A stretch of 64,000 nt of DNA from Mycobacterium kyogaense (GTDB lineage: Bacteria > Actinomycetota > Actinomycetes > Mycobacteriales > Mycobacteriaceae): positions 156,705 through 220,704 of the forward strand of contig NZ_QJUA01000003.1 of assembly GCF_003254575.1 (NCBI RefSeq). Reading direction: 5' to 3'. Shown in pieces: positions 34,935 through 43,636 of this stretch. Every line of letters starts with the position of its first letter. Position 1 is the stretch's first letter. The translations under genes and the position numbers were made by a program. Below the pieces are notes generated by a model that searched no databases, was not told where the DNA came from, and saw only the letters and a list, made by a program, of their open reading frames with translations.

Positions 34935-36127
34935 CACACCCGATAGTCCGCGAGCAGCCGCTTGCTGATGATGTTCTTCTGGATCTCGCTGGTGCCCTCG
35001 CCGATCAGCAGGAACGGCGCATCGCGCATCAGCCGTTCGATCTCGTACTCGGTCGAATACCCGTAGCCGCCGTGGATCCGGAAGCTCTGCTGGGTGACCT
35101 CGGCGCACATCTCGCTGGTGAAGTACTTCGCCATGCCGGCCGCGACATCGTTGCGGTCACCGGAATCCTTGAGGCGCGCCGCGTTGACCATCATCAGATG
35201 GGCCGCCTCGACCTTGGTGGCCATCTCGGCCAGCGCGAAGGCAATGGCCTGGTGCTCGGCGATCGGCTTTCCGAACGTGCTGCGCTGCTGCGCGTAACGC
35301 ACCGCGAGCTCGAACGCGCGGATGCCGACGCCGCAGGCCCGGGCGGAGACGTTGACTCGGCCGATCTCGACGCCGTCCATCATCTGGAAGAACCCCTGAC
35401 CGGGTGCCTCACCGAGGATGTCGGTCGCCTGGGCGCGATAGCCGTCGAAGATCAGTTCGGTGGTGTCGATGCCCTTGTAGCCGAGCTTGTCGAGCTTGCC
35501 GGGAATGGTGAGGCCCGGCACGACTTCGCCGAACCCCGCGGGCTTCTCGATCAAGAAGGCGGTCAGGTTGCGGTGCGGGCGCTCCGCCCCCTCGTCCGTG
35601 CGCACCAGCACTGCGACCAGCGTCGAGCTGCCTCCGTTGGTCAGCCACATCTTCTGGCCGTCGATCGTGTAGGTGCCGTCGCCGTTGTCGACAGCCCTGG
35701 TCCGGATTGCCGCCACATCGGAACCCAGTTCGGGCTCCGACATCGAGAACGCACCGCGGGTGTCACCGGTGGCCATGCGCGGCAGCAGGTTCCGTTTCTG
35801 CGACTCGGTGCCGTGCTGGCGGATCATGTAGGCGACGATGAAGTGGGTGTTGATCACCCCGGATACGCTCATCCAGCCCCGAGCCAGCTCTTCGACGCAC
35901 AGCGCGTAGGTCAGCAGTGACTCGCCGAGGCCGCCGTACTCCTCGGGGATCATCAACCCGAACAGCCCCATGTCCCGCATGCCGTCGACGATGGCCTGTG
36001 GATAGGTGTCGGAATGCTCGAGTTCCTGGGCTGCCGGGATCACCTCTTTGTCCACGAATCTCCGCACCGTGGCGACGATCTCGGTCTGGAACTCGGTGAG
36101 CCCCAGGGTCTGCGCCAGTCTGGTCAT
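34934..36127 (-). CDS. Acyl-CoA dehydrogenase
   Basis: A 397-residue FAD-dependent dehydrogenase that forms the alpha,beta double bond of an acyl-CoA. Signature sequences are YALCVEELARGWMSVSGVIN, GAFSMSEPELGSDVAAIRTR, the substrate/FAD segments RSTFGKPIAEHQAIAFALAE and RIHGGYGYSTEYEIERLMRD, and the catalytic-base region LLIGEGTSEIQKNIISKRLL with Glu in EGTSE. ATG 36127 overlaps the thiolase stop (ATGA) and its own stop overlaps the GntR start, so the operon is tightly coupled. The preferred chain length is unknown. Confidence 0.93.
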   Translation of the reverse strand: MTRLAQTLGLTEFQTEIVATVRRFVDKEVIPAAQELEHSDTYPQAIVDGMRDMGLFGLMIPEEYGGLGESLLTYALCVEELARGWMSVSGVINTHFIVAYMIRQHGTESQKRNLLPRMATGDTRGAFSMSEPELGSDVAAIRTRAVDNGDGTYTIDGQKMWLTNGGSSTLVAVLVRTDEGAERPHRNLTAFLIEKPAGFGEVVPGLTIPGKLDKLGYKGIDTTELIFDGYRAQATDILGEAPGQGFFQMMDGVEIGRVNVSARACGVGIRAFELAVRYAQQRSTFGKPIAEHQAIAFALAEMATKVEAAHLMMVNAARLKDSGDRNDVAAGMAKYFTSEMCAEVTQQSFRIHGGYGYSTEYEIERLMRDAPFLLIGEGTSEIQKNIISKRLLADYRV

Positions 36128-37341
36128 CGCGTTGCCCTTTCGAAGACGGCCGCCAGCCCTTGCCCACCGCCGATGCACATGGTGACCAGCCCGTACCGGC
36201 CGCCGCGCCGCATCAGCTCGCGAGCCAGCGTCGCCAGCATGCGACCCCCGGTGGCCCCGACCGGGTGCCCGAGGGAGATACCCGATCCGTGGACATTGGT
36301 GCGATCGAAATCGTCTGCCGTGAAACCCCATTCGCGTGTGCATGCCAGCGCCTGCGCGGCGAATGCCTCGTTCAGTTCGATGAGGTCGATGTCTGCCAGT
36401 GTCAGGCCAGCCTTGGCGAGCGCGATACCGGTCGCCGGCACGGGGCCGATACCCATCACCTCCGGGCCGACACCTGCGACCGCCCACGACACCAACGTGA
36501 CCAGCGGGGTGAGGCCGAGTTCGTCGGCTCTTTCCGCGGTGGTGACCAGACACATCGAGGCCGCGTCGTTCTGTCCGCTCGAGTTGCCCGCTGTCACAGT
36601 CGCTTCCGGATCGGAGGCAGCCAGGATCGGCCGGAGCGTCGCCAGTTTTTCCAGCGACGTGTCGGCCCGCGGGTGCTCGTCTGTGTCGATGACGTCCTCG
36701 CCGCTCCTGGTGTGAACGGTCACCGGAATGATCGTCTCGGCGAGCAGACCGTCCTTCTGGGCCGCGACGGCGCGCTGGTGTGAGCGCACAGCAAGCTGAT
36801 CCTGCTCGTGGCGCCCGATTCCGTACTGGCGCCGAAGATTCTCGGCGGTCTCGAGCATCCCGCCGGGCACGGGATGATGCTTGCCGCCCGCTGTCGTCCT
36901 GCCCCGCGCGAGCGCGTCGTGCACCGTGACACCGCTTCGAGCACCGCCCCAGCGCATGTCCGTGGAGTGGAACACCGCATTGCTCATCGACTCGGCGCCG
37001 CCCGCGACGACGACGTCGTTGTCACCGGCCGCGACTTGGAGGCAGGCCTGGATCACTGCCTGCAGGCCGGACCCGCACCGCCGGTCGACCTGCATACCGG
37101 GCACGGTCACCGGTAGGCCGGCGTCGAGGGCGATGACGCGACCGATGGCGGGCGCCTCCATGGACGGGTAGCAGTGCCCCACGATGACGTCCTCGACCGT
37201 CTCTGGGCGGATGCCGGTGCGGGTGAGCAGGCCCTGCAGTGCCGCGACCCCGAGGTCGACGGCTGTCAGCGACGCGAACATGCCGCCGTAACGCCCGATC
37301 GGCGTCCGGACCGGTTCGCAGATGACGGCCGCACGGGTCAC
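36124..37341 (-). CDS. Acetyl-CoA C-acyltransferase (thiolase)
   Basis: A 405-residue thiolase that cleaves 3-ketoacyl-CoA with CoA. The acyl-accepting cysteine is in [20 protein letters not shown], the second catalytic histidine in [20 protein letters not shown], and the second cysteine in [28 protein letters not shown] is also typical. GTG 37341 overlaps the upstream SDR stop by four bases. It completes the beta-oxidation cycle encoded here with the dehydrogenases, the SDR and the MaoC hydratase. Confidence 0.94.
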   Translation of the reverse strand: MTRAAVICEPVRTPIGRYGGMFASLTAVDLGVAALQGLLTRTGIRPETVEDVIVGHCYPSMEAPAIGRVIALDAGLPVTVPGMQVDRRCGSGLQAVIQACLQVAAGDNDVVVAGGAESMSNAVFHSTDMRWGGARSGVTVHDALARGRTTAGGKHHPVPGGMLETAENLRRQYGIGRHEQDQLAVRSHQRAVAAQKDGLLAETIIPVTVHTRSGEDVIDTDEHPRADTSLEKLATLRPILAASDPEATVTAGNSSGQNDAASMCLVTTAERADELGLTPLVTLVSWAVAGVGPEVMGIGPVPATGIALAKAGLTLADIDLIELNEAFAAQALACTREWGFTADDFDRTNVHGSGISLGHPVGATGGRMLATLARELMRRGGRYGLVTMCIGGGQGLAAVFERATR

Positions 37342-38078
37342 AGGTGCCGCCCGCCGGTGACCTCGAGGACCGTCCCGGTCATGTACGAGGACAGGTCGCT
37401 GGCGAGGAACAGCGCAACGCCTGCGACCTCGTCCGGCTCGCCGGCGCGGCCCATCGGCACCTCGGCCACTTTCGAATCCCAGATGTGTTGCGGCATGGCC
37501 TCTGTCATCGCCGACCGGATCAGACCGGGTTGGATGGCGTTCACCCGCACGCCGAGGTACGCGAGTTCTTTGGACGCAGCCTTCGTCATCCCGACGATGC
37601 CGGCCTTGGCGGCCGAGTAGTTGGTCTGCCCGATCATGCCGACCTTGCCGGAGATCGACGACATGTTCACGATCGCCCCGCGCTTGTTCTCGCGCATCAC
37701 CGCCGAGGCAGCCCGCAGACCGTTCCACGTGCCTTTCAGGTGTACCGCGATGACCTGGTCGAACTGCTCCTCGGTCATCTTGCGCATCGTGGCGTCACGG
37801 GTGATGCCCGCGTTGTTGACCATCACGTCCAGACCACCGAACTGCTCGACGGCTGCCGCCACCAGAGCCTCGACCTGCTCCGCGCTGGTCACGTCGCAGC
37901 GCACGGCCCGCGCCACGTCGGCGCCGCCGAGCGCGTCGGCCGTCGACTGCGTGGCCTCGAGATTGACGTCCCCGAGCACCACCCGGGCTCCCTCGTCGAC
38001 GAACCGTTGAGCGATGGCCAGACCCAGCCCCTGCGCCCCGCCCGTGACCACAGCGATCCGTCCGGTCAGTAATCCCAT
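37338..38078 (-). CDS. SDR-family 3-hydroxyacyl-CoA/3-oxoacyl reductase (FabG-like)
   Basis: A 246-residue classical SDR with the cofactor loop [20 protein letters not shown], an acidic cofactor discriminator in VVLGDVNLE that favours [23 protein letters not shown], and the catalytic set in [20 protein letters not shown] followed by AAKAG. The FabG-like fold together with the NAD preference and thiolase neighbour suggest it works as a 3-hydroxyacyl-CoA dehydrogenase in beta-oxidation rather than in synthesis. It is the first gene of the four-gene operon, starting at ATG 38078, divergent from the dehydrogenase at 38159. Confidence 0.92.
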   Translation of the reverse strand: MGLLTGRIAVVTGGAQGLGLAIAQRFVDEGARVVLGDVNLEATQSTADALGGADVARAVRCDVTSAEQVEALVAAAVEQFGGLDVMVNNAGITRDATMRKMTEEQFDQVIAVHLKGTWNGLRAASAVMRENKRGAIVNMSSISGKVGMIGQTNYSAAKAGIVGMTKAASKELAYLGVRVNAIQPGLIRSAMTEAMPQHIWDSKVAEVPMGRAGEPDEVAGVALFLASDLSSYMTGTVLEVTGGRHL

Positions 38079-38104
38079 GCCTCATCCTCACGTCGTCGGT
38101 TCGG

Positions 38105-38135
38105 GCCGATATCATATTTCATATACGATATCGGC
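38105..38135. promoter_or_regulatory. Strong palindromic operator between divergent beta-oxidation arms
   Basis: GCCGATATC (38105-38113) and GATATCGGC (38127-38135) are perfect nine-base arms, and the match continues inward with one mismatch (CATAT against GTAT-type bases). It lies in the 80-base spacer between the SDR operon and the divergent acyl-CoA dehydrogenase, overlapping where both promoters should be. The GntR regulator ending the operon is the obvious candidate to bind it. Confidence 0.7.
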
Positions 38136-38158
38136 TACACAAAACCCTGAGGAGAGCG

Positions 38159-39328
38159 ATGAGCAGCGCCGAGGTGAGTGACGAGGACTTCCGCGAGATC
38201 CTCGCGCAGGCCCGCCACTTCGTCAGGACCGTCGTCGTGCCCCGAGAGCAGGACATCCTGACCGACGATCGGGTCCCGGACGACCTGCGCGAGCAGGTGA
38301 AGAAGATGGGCCTGTTCGGATACGCGATCCCCCAGGACTGGGGCGGCCTCGGCCTGAACCTGGCACAAGACGTCGAACTGGCCATGGAACTCGGATACAC
38401 GTCGCTGGCCGTCCGGTCCATGTTCGGAACCAACAACGGCATCGCGGGACAGGTACTCGTCGGCTACGGCACCGACGAGCAGAAGTCCACCTGGTTGGCG
38501 CCCATTGCCTCCGGCGACGTCGTCGCGTCGTTCGCGTTGACCGAACCAGGCGCCGGTTCCAACCCGGCGGGCTTGCGCACCAAGGCAACTCGCGACGGCG
38601 ACGGATGGATCATCAACGGAGCCAAGCAATACATCACGAATGCGCCGACCGCGGATCTGTTCATCACCTTCGCGCGCACCCGCCCTGCCGACGCACAGGG
38701 CGCCGGCATAGCAGTGTTCCTGGTGCCCGCCGACAGCTCGGGGGTCACAGTCGGGGCGAAGGACAAGAAGATGGGTCAGGAGGGTGCCTGGACCGCCGAC
38801 GTGACCTTCACCGACGTGCGGGTCGGCGACAGTGCGCTCGTCGGGGGCAGCGAGGACATCGGGTATCGCGCGGCGCTGTCGTCCCTGGCCCGCGGCCGGG
38901 TGCACATCGCGGCACTCGCCGTCGGCACCGCCCAGCGCGCGCTCGACGAATCGGTCGCCTACGCCGCGACGGCGACACAGGGCGGCACACCGATCGGTGA
39001 ATTCCAGCTCGTGCAGGCGATGCTCGCCGATCAGTACGCCGGGGTGATGGCCGGCCGGGCCATGGTGCGTGACGCCGCTCAACAGTGGCTGTCCGGAGAA
39101 GATCGCAGGCTGGCGCCGTCGGCGGTGAAGCTGTTCTGCACCGAGATGGTGGGCCGGGTCGCCGATCTCGCCGTCCAGATCCACGGCGGCGCCGGATACA
39201 TGCGCGACGTGCCCGTGGAGAGGATCTACCGCGACGTGCGGTTGCTCCGGCTCTACGAAGGCACCAGCGAGATCCAGCGACTGATCATCGGCGGCGGGCT
39301 GGTCAAGGCTGCCGCCGGCCGCCGCTGA
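38159..39328 (+). CDS. Acyl-CoA dehydrogenase
   Basis: A 389-residue flavoprotein of the acyl-CoA dehydrogenase family. Landmarks are VASFALTEPGAGSNPAGLRT, WIINGAKQYITNAPTADLFI, SLARGRVHIAALAVGTAQRA, IGEFQLVQAMLADQYAGVMA, QIHGGAGYMRDVPVERIYRD and the Glu-containing RLYEGTSEIQRLIIGGGL. ATG 38159 is preceded by GAGGAGAG. It is divergent from the SDR-thiolase operon across the palindrome at 38105 and convergent with the MaoC gene, whose stop codon abuts its own. It probably acts on a different intermediate from the dehydrogenase at 34934. Confidence 0.93.
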   Translation: MSSAEVSDEDFREILAQARHFVRTVVVPREQDILTDDRVPDDLREQVKKMGLFGYAIPQDWGGLGLNLAQDVELAMELGYTSLAVRSMFGTNNGIAGQVLVGYGTDEQKSTWLAPIASGDVVASFALTEPGAGSNPAGLRTKATRDGDGWIINGAKQYITNAPTADLFITFARTRPADAQGAGIAVFLVPADSSGVTVGAKDKKMGQEGAWTADVTFTDVRVGDSALVGGSEDIGYRAALSSLARGRVHIAALAVGTAQRALDESVAYAATATQGGTPIGEFQLVQAMLADQYAGVMAGRAMVRDAAQQWLSGEDRRLAPSAVKLFCTEMVGRVADLAVQIHGGAGYMRDVPVERIYRDVRLLRLYEGTSEIQRLIIGGGLVKAAAGRR

Positions 39329-39781
39329 TCAGCCGACGAAGCGCACGATCGACTCGGCGATCGCCGCAGGCTTCTCGGAACCCTCGATCTCCACGGTGAC
39401 GGCGAGCGTGGCCTGCACCGCGTTGTCGAGCCGAGTGACCGTCGAGATCTGCGCCCGCGCCCGCAGCCGCGCACCTACGCGGACCGGCGTGATGAACCGG
39501 ACTTTGTTGTAGCCGTAGTTGATCGCCATCGCCACGTTGTCGACGGTGTAGAGGCGGTGCGTGAAGTAAGGCAGCAGCGACAGGGTGAGCAGCCCGTGCG
39601 CGATCGTCCCGCCGAAGGGACCACCGGCCGCCCGCTCGGGATCGACGTGGATCCACTGGTGGTCGTCGGTGGCATCGGCGAACAGATTCACACGGTCCTG
39701 AGTGATCTCCAGCCACTCCGTGGGTCCCAGCTGCGACCCCTCCGCTGCGACGAACTCGCCGAGATCCTTGAACTTCTTCAC
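39329..39781 (-). CDS. MaoC-family (R)-specific enoyl-CoA hydratase
   Basis: A 150-residue hot-dog fold hydratase. The catalytic hydratase-2 motif is FADATDDHQWIHVDPERAAG with Asp and His, followed by PFGGTIAHGLLTLSLLPYF. The length and single domain match HtdZ-type mycobacterial hydratases acting on 2-enoyl-CoA. ATG 39781 starts the protein, with GGAGACGC nearby upstream. It is convergent with the dehydrogenase at 38159 with zero bases between stops, and supplies the hydration step otherwise missing from this beta-oxidation cluster. Confidence 0.92.
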   Translation of the reverse strand: MKKFKDLGEFVAAEGSQLGPTEWLEITQDRVNLFADATDDHQWIHVDPERAAGGPFGGTIAHGLLTLSLLPYFTHRLYTVDNVAMAINYGYNKVRFITPVRVGARLRARAQISTVTRLDNAVQATLAVTVEIEGSEKPAAIAESIVRFVG

Positions 39782-39835
39782 TGCGTCTCCTTCGACCCAT
39801 AGCCGCCGATTCCAGCCTCACGGTGCCATCACAGT

Positions 39836-39871
39836 GTCACACCCGAGGTCACACCCGAGGTCACACCTGAC
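39836..39871. repeat. Three tandem 12-base repeats
   Basis: GTCACACCCGAG occurs at 39836-39847 and 39848-39859, then GTCACACCTGAC at 39860-39871 with two differences. The array lies about 60 bases upstream of the MaoC start codon, so it may affect that promoter or be a variable-number repeat. Confidence 0.8.
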
Positions 39872-40328
39872 GCCATACCCAACGCCCCACCAACGCAATA
39901 GCCAAGGCCACAGTCGACACCGAACCGGACGCCTATGAGGCCGGCCCTGACTGGTGCCCGGAATAGTGTCACGATGTGCCGACAATGGGCGCGGCGACAC
40001 CGAATGAAATCGGCATTCCACCATTTCGCTATCCGGATTGTTGTTGTGAAATCCATGAATACCCGCTGTACGCTAACTGGATTTCTGTCGCACATGTCAA
40101 TAAAATTGCGGGGACTAATGCCTGTTGCCCCAATTTACGGATTTGGCAAACGCCCCTCGGGACCCAAATCCTTGCCATCACGGCTCGCCGCGACATCCCC
40201 GTCAGCATTGTCCGGACCCAGACGCAGGTTTTGCGCAACGCTTGGGCTGTGGACCTGCGCACGATGGCGACCCGCGTTGCCGCGCTAGGCGGCGGGCCTG
40301 GGAAACAGGCTCGTTACTGGACGGTAAC

Positions 40329-40352
40329 CGCGCTGACGGCGGCGTCAGCGCG
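40329..40352. terminator. Perfect hairpin, possible terminator or RNA structure
   Basis: CGCGCTGAC and GTCAGCGCG pair perfectly over nine bases around a six-base loop. No coding gene ends here and no U tract follows, so it may belong to an untranslated RNA within the long gene-free interval. Confidence 0.5.
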
Positions 40353-40697
40353 AAGTTCCCCGCCCCCGTTCTGCCCCCGGCCCGGCAAAAAGAGCAAAGG
40401 AGATGCACGCGGAGACCGAAGTCCGTTGCGATCGGAACAAGTCGCCGGGATTGTTCGCCGTGGCAACATGACGAACGCCTGACCTGCAGCGATTCCGGTC
40501 AGAGCAATTGCCAACAACCGACTTGGCGCGATCGTTACCCAATCGTGACCTTTCCGCGAATGGGATTACACGGGTGAGTTCTTCCGGCTAGCTGGAATTT
40601 CGCTGTGCATGCGCGAGATACTCGACATTGAACGTGTTTTTTCGCGTTCTGCGCGGTACCCGCCCCCACCATTGCGCCGCCCGACGAATGGATCGAA

Positions 40698-41456
40698 ATG
40701 ACCCGACCGGACTTTGCCTTTGCTGATGTCGATGGCGACCGACTGGATGCCAGTCCGCGCTATTGGGACCCCGCCACGGAGTGCACCGTGGTCTATGCAC
40801 GGCCTTCGACGGAACCCGAGTTGTGGTCTGACTTCATCGCGGGAGCAGCGCACAGCTATCAACAACACGGCATCGGTGCCGCCATCGACACGGACGCCCT
40901 ACACCGTGGGGACGACACCGCCCTATTCGCCGCATGCGTCAATCAGCAGGGTCGAGTTGTCGGTGGACTGCGCGCAAAGGGACCCTATGGGGCGATAGCC
41001 GAATGCCATGCGATCGAGGAATGGGACGGGCAGGACGGGGAGGATCTGGTGCGGAAAATGGTTGCTGATCGTCTACCCTTCGGCGTGGCCGAAATGAAGA
41101 CCGCGTGGGTCGCCGACGACCCCGAGTTGAGCCGCCGACTGACCACGGCCATCGCCCGCACTCCTCTGCACGCGATGGATCTGCTGGGCATCCAGTTCGT
41201 CGTCGCGACGGCCGCGTCCTACGTACTCAAGCGGTGGCTGACGTCGGGCGGCGTGCTGGCCGCCAAGATCCCGCCGACTCCCTACCCCGACATTCGCTAC
41301 CAGACCAGGATCGCCTGGTGGGACCGCCTCACTTTCGCCAATCATGCTCAGCCGCGGCAGCTCTCGGCGTATCTGGCCGACAAGCGCGCCATGACTCCGC
41401 GGCCCGACTTCGCCGGAGACGCCGTGCTCGCCGCGGCGCCGCGACTGCTGGGATGA
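40698..41456 (+). CDS. Conserved hypothetical, possible GNAT/autoinducer-synthase-like acyltransferase
   Basis: A 252-residue protein with no catalytic motif I can name with certainty. The segment LWSDFIAGAAHSYQQHGIGA followed by ALFAACVNQQGRVVGGLRAK and GPYGAIAECHAIEEW resembles the core of GNAT-fold N-acyl transferases and LuxI-like synthases, in which a bulge after GRVVGGLR binds the acyl donor. The middle part VAEMKTAWVADDPELSRRLT and later QFVVATAASYVLKRWLTSGG would be the second half. Its stop overlaps the start of the E1-nitroreductase gene (ATGA), so the two are coupled. The fold assignment is tentative. Confidence 0.6.
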   Translation: MTRPDFAFADVDGDRLDASPRYWDPATECTVVYARPSTEPELWSDFIAGAAHSYQQHGIGAAIDTDALHRGDDTALFAACVNQQGRVVGGLRAKGPYGAIAECHAIEEWDGQDGEDLVRKMVADRLPFGVAEMKTAWVADDPELSRRLTTAIARTPLHAMDLLGIQFVVATAASYVLKRWLTSGGVLAAKIPPTPYPDIRYQTRIAWWDRLTFANHAQPRQLSAYLADKRAMTPRPDFAGDAVLAAAPRLLG

Positions 41457-43615
41457 GCCACCCCGCCGGTCCGGTCCACTGTGCATCGGTGCTCGATCCG
41501 AACGTGCCCGCGGACGCTGAGCGGTGGTCAGCTCTGCGTGACGATCCGCGCGTCGAGGTGGTCGACACGATCGCTGCGCAGCGGGCGGAGCTGGCTGCGG
41601 TGCGCCCGCCCGTCCCGGCCGATGTCACCGACGAGCCGGACCGGTGGGTGTACTACCCCTGGCGTCGCGTACTGGCACGTGTCCTCGGCCCTCGGGGCTA
41701 CCGCCGGCTGCGACTGGATCGCAACCGCAACCTGCTCTCCGCCGATGAGTTGGAGACGCTGGGCCGGCTCCGAGTCGGCGTGGTGGGGCTCAGTGTCGGA
41801 CATGCGATCGCACACACCCTGGCCACTCAGGGACTCTGCGGTGAGCTGCGACTCGCCGACTTCGATGCCATCGACGTGTCGAACCTGAACCGGGTCCCCG
41901 CCACCCTTCTCGACGTGGGCGTGAACAAAGCGGTGGTGTGTGCGCGGCGCCTCGCCGAACTCGACCCCTACCTGCGCGTGCTCGTGACGCAGGACGGCCT
42001 GACACCCGACACCGTCGACGGATTCCTCGACGGCCTCGATGTCCTCGTCGAAGAGTGCGATTCCTTGGACGCCAAAGTGCTCGTCCGCGCTGCGGCACGG
42101 GCGCGCGGCATCCCGGTCCTGATGGCGACCAGCAGCGGCGGTCTGCTGGATGTCGAACGTTTCGACACCGACCGCGACCGACCGCTGCTGCACGGTCTGC
42201 TCGGCGACCTCGCGGAGATGGACGCCGACGCACTGGCCGGCCTGAGCGCCAAGGAGAAGGTCCCGCGGGTTCTGCGGATCATCGATGCCTCCGGTCTGCC
42301 CGCGCGGATGGCGGCCTCCCTGCTCGAGGTCGGCACGACGCTGACGACGTGGCCGCAGCTGGCCTCCGAGGTGGCCGTCGGCGCCGCATCGGTGGCCGAG
42401 GCGGTCCGCCGGATCGGGTTGGGCGAACCGCTGGCCTCCGGCCGCGTCAAGGTCGACGTGCCCGCACTCCTCGACCAGGTTCGTGAACCGGGCCGCGGCG
42501 GCGCCGCCGGGTCGGACGAGCGAGCGTACGGCCAGGCGCCGGCCGTGCCGGCGGGTGAGGTCATCGACGTGGTCGCCGCGGCAGCACAGCGGGCACCCTC
42601 GGGCGGCAACACCCAGCCGTGGATCGTCGAGAAGCCGGGTGCACCGTCACAGCAACGCCTCGACATTCATCTCGACCCCGACCTCACCTCGGCCATGGAC
42701 GTCGGGTTCCGCGGCAGCGCGGTGGCCGTGGGCGCGGCCACCTTCAACGCGCGGGTGGCCGCCGCAGCACGGGGAGTCGGCGCGCGCGTCGACTTCCGAC
42801 TCGGCGACGAACGGTTCCCGCTGAGCGCGGCGGTCACGCTGGACGACTCCGAACCCGACCTCGCGCTGGCCGAGCTCTATCCGGCGATGATGCGGCGCGA
42901 GACGAACCGTCGTCACGGCGAGCGGATCGAGCTGGGCGACGACGTCGTCGCCGAGCTGAACGCGGCGGCAGATCGAGAGGGCGCGCGGTTGTGTCTGCTG
43001 ACCGACCCACCCGACCTGGATCGGGCCGCCGCGATCCTGGCCACGGCCGATCGAATCCGCTACCTGACTCCGCACCTGCATGCGCAGATGATCGACGAGC
43101 TGCGATGGCCCGGCGATCCGTCGCCGGACACCGGGATCGAGGTACGCAGCCTCGAACTCGATGACGCCGATGTGGTCCTGCTCGACATCCTGCGCCGCGG
43201 TGACGTGATGACGCATCTGGCGACGTGGGACGCCGGCACCGTGCTGGGCGATGACAGCCGCACGAAGATCTCCGCGGCCGCCGGTGTGGCGATCGTCACC
43301 GTCGCCGGGGGCGCGCTCACCGATTACGCCCGTGCCGGTGCGGCGGTGGAGTCCGTGTGGATATGCGCCCAGCAGCATGGATTGGCGGTACAGCCGGTGT
43401 CCCCGGCATTCCTGTACGCGGTCGACGACGCCGACTTCGCCGCGCTCTCGCCGCGCTTCGCCAAAGCGTTGGCTGACCTGCAATACACTTTCCGGACGTT
43501 GGTATCCGCGAATCCCGCTGAGTCACTGGCGTTGGTGCTGAGATTGTCCCGGGCGCCGAGACCGTCGGTCGTCAGCCGGCGTCGCGGCCGGGAAGACAAC
43601 TCGTCACCGAACTGA
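41453..43615 (+). CDS. Rv1355c-family fusion of E1-like (ThiF) and nitroreductase domains
   Basis: A 720-residue two-enzyme fusion. Residues 90-350 are an E1/ThiF adenylating domain: LRVGVVGLSVGHAIAHTLAT (nucleotide loop, GxSxG rather than GxGGxG), LRLADFDAIDVSNLNRVP, and the SSGGLLDVERFD strand. Residues 380-700 are an FMN nitroreductase-type domain with AAQRAPSGGNTQPWIVEK and a C-terminal ALVLRLSRAPRPS end typical of that family. The M. tuberculosis homologue is Rv1355c (annotated MoeY), which sits beside the cyclic-di-GMP enzyme Rv1354c, as here. E1 enzymes adenylate the C-terminus of a protein or peptide, but no such partner is visible nearby. True molybdopterin function is doubtful. Confidence 0.85.
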   Translation: MSHPAGPVHCASVLDPNVPADAERWSALRDDPRVEVVDTIAAQRAELAAVRPPVPADVTDEPDRWVYYPWRRVLARVLGPRGYRRLRLDRNRNLLSADELETLGRLRVGVVGLSVGHAIAHTLATQGLCGELRLADFDAIDVSNLNRVPATLLDVGVNKAVVCARRLAELDPYLRVLVTQDGLTPDTVDGFLDGLDVLVEECDSLDAKVLVRAAARARGIPVLMATSSGGLLDVERFDTDRDRPLLHGLLGDLAEMDADALAGLSAKEKVPRVLRIIDASGLPARMAASLLEVGTTLTTWPQLASEVAVGAASVAEAVRRIGLGEPLASGRVKVDVPALLDQVREPGRGGAAGSDERAYGQAPAVPAGEVIDVVAAAAQRAPSGGNTQPWIVEKPGAPSQQRLDIHLDPDLTSAMDVGFRGSAVAVGAATFNARVAAAARGVGARVDFRLGDERFPLSAAVTLDDSEPDLALAELYPAMMRRETNRRHGERIELGDDVVAELNAAADREGARLCLLTDPPDLDRAAAILATADRIRYLTPHLHAQMIDELRWPGDPSPDTGIEVRSLELDDADVVLLDILRRGDVMTHLATWDAGTVLGDDSRTKISAAAGVAIVTVAGGALTDYARAGAAVESVWICAQQHGLAVQPVSPAFLYAVDDADFAALSPRFAKALADLQYTFRTLVSANPAESLALVLRLSRAPRPSVVSRRRGREDNSSPN

Positions 43616-43636
43616 CGCGGATACGGAGAGGGTCGC

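Larger units (their letters stand above)
39782..40697. other. Gene-free interval of 916 bases
   Basis: The stretch is lower in GC than its neighbours and shows no coding frame with both a ribosome-binding site and protein-like composition; several open frames (for example 39976-40482 on the plus strand) lack the GC-rich third positions of the surrounding genes. It contains a 12-base tandem repeat at 39836 and a hairpin at 40329. It may hold an untranslated leader or a small RNA for the 40698 gene, or remnants of a lost gene, and I cannot decide between them. Confidence 0.5.

Noticed and set aside
39976..40482. Open frame of 168 codons in the long intergenic interval
   Set aside because: No ribosome-binding site, cysteine-rich and irregular composition, and third positions not GC-biased like neighbouring genes; it overlaps other equally long frames.
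40314..40517. Minus-strand frame starting LAIALTGIAAGQAFVMLP that looks like a signal peptide
   Set aside because: Only a TTG start, no ribosome-binding site and a low-complexity tail; probably a chance hydrophobic stretch, although a gene relic is possible.
40329..40697. Cyclic-di-GMP or cyclic-di-AMP riboswitch upstream of the signalling cluster
   Set aside because: Neither consensus core could be matched on reading; only a simple hairpin is present.
41453..43615. Molybdopterin biosynthesis enzyme (MoeY annotation of the homologue)
   Set aside because: The E1 loop is atypical, a nitroreductase domain is fused, and no molybdopterin genes are nearby; a different role is more likely.
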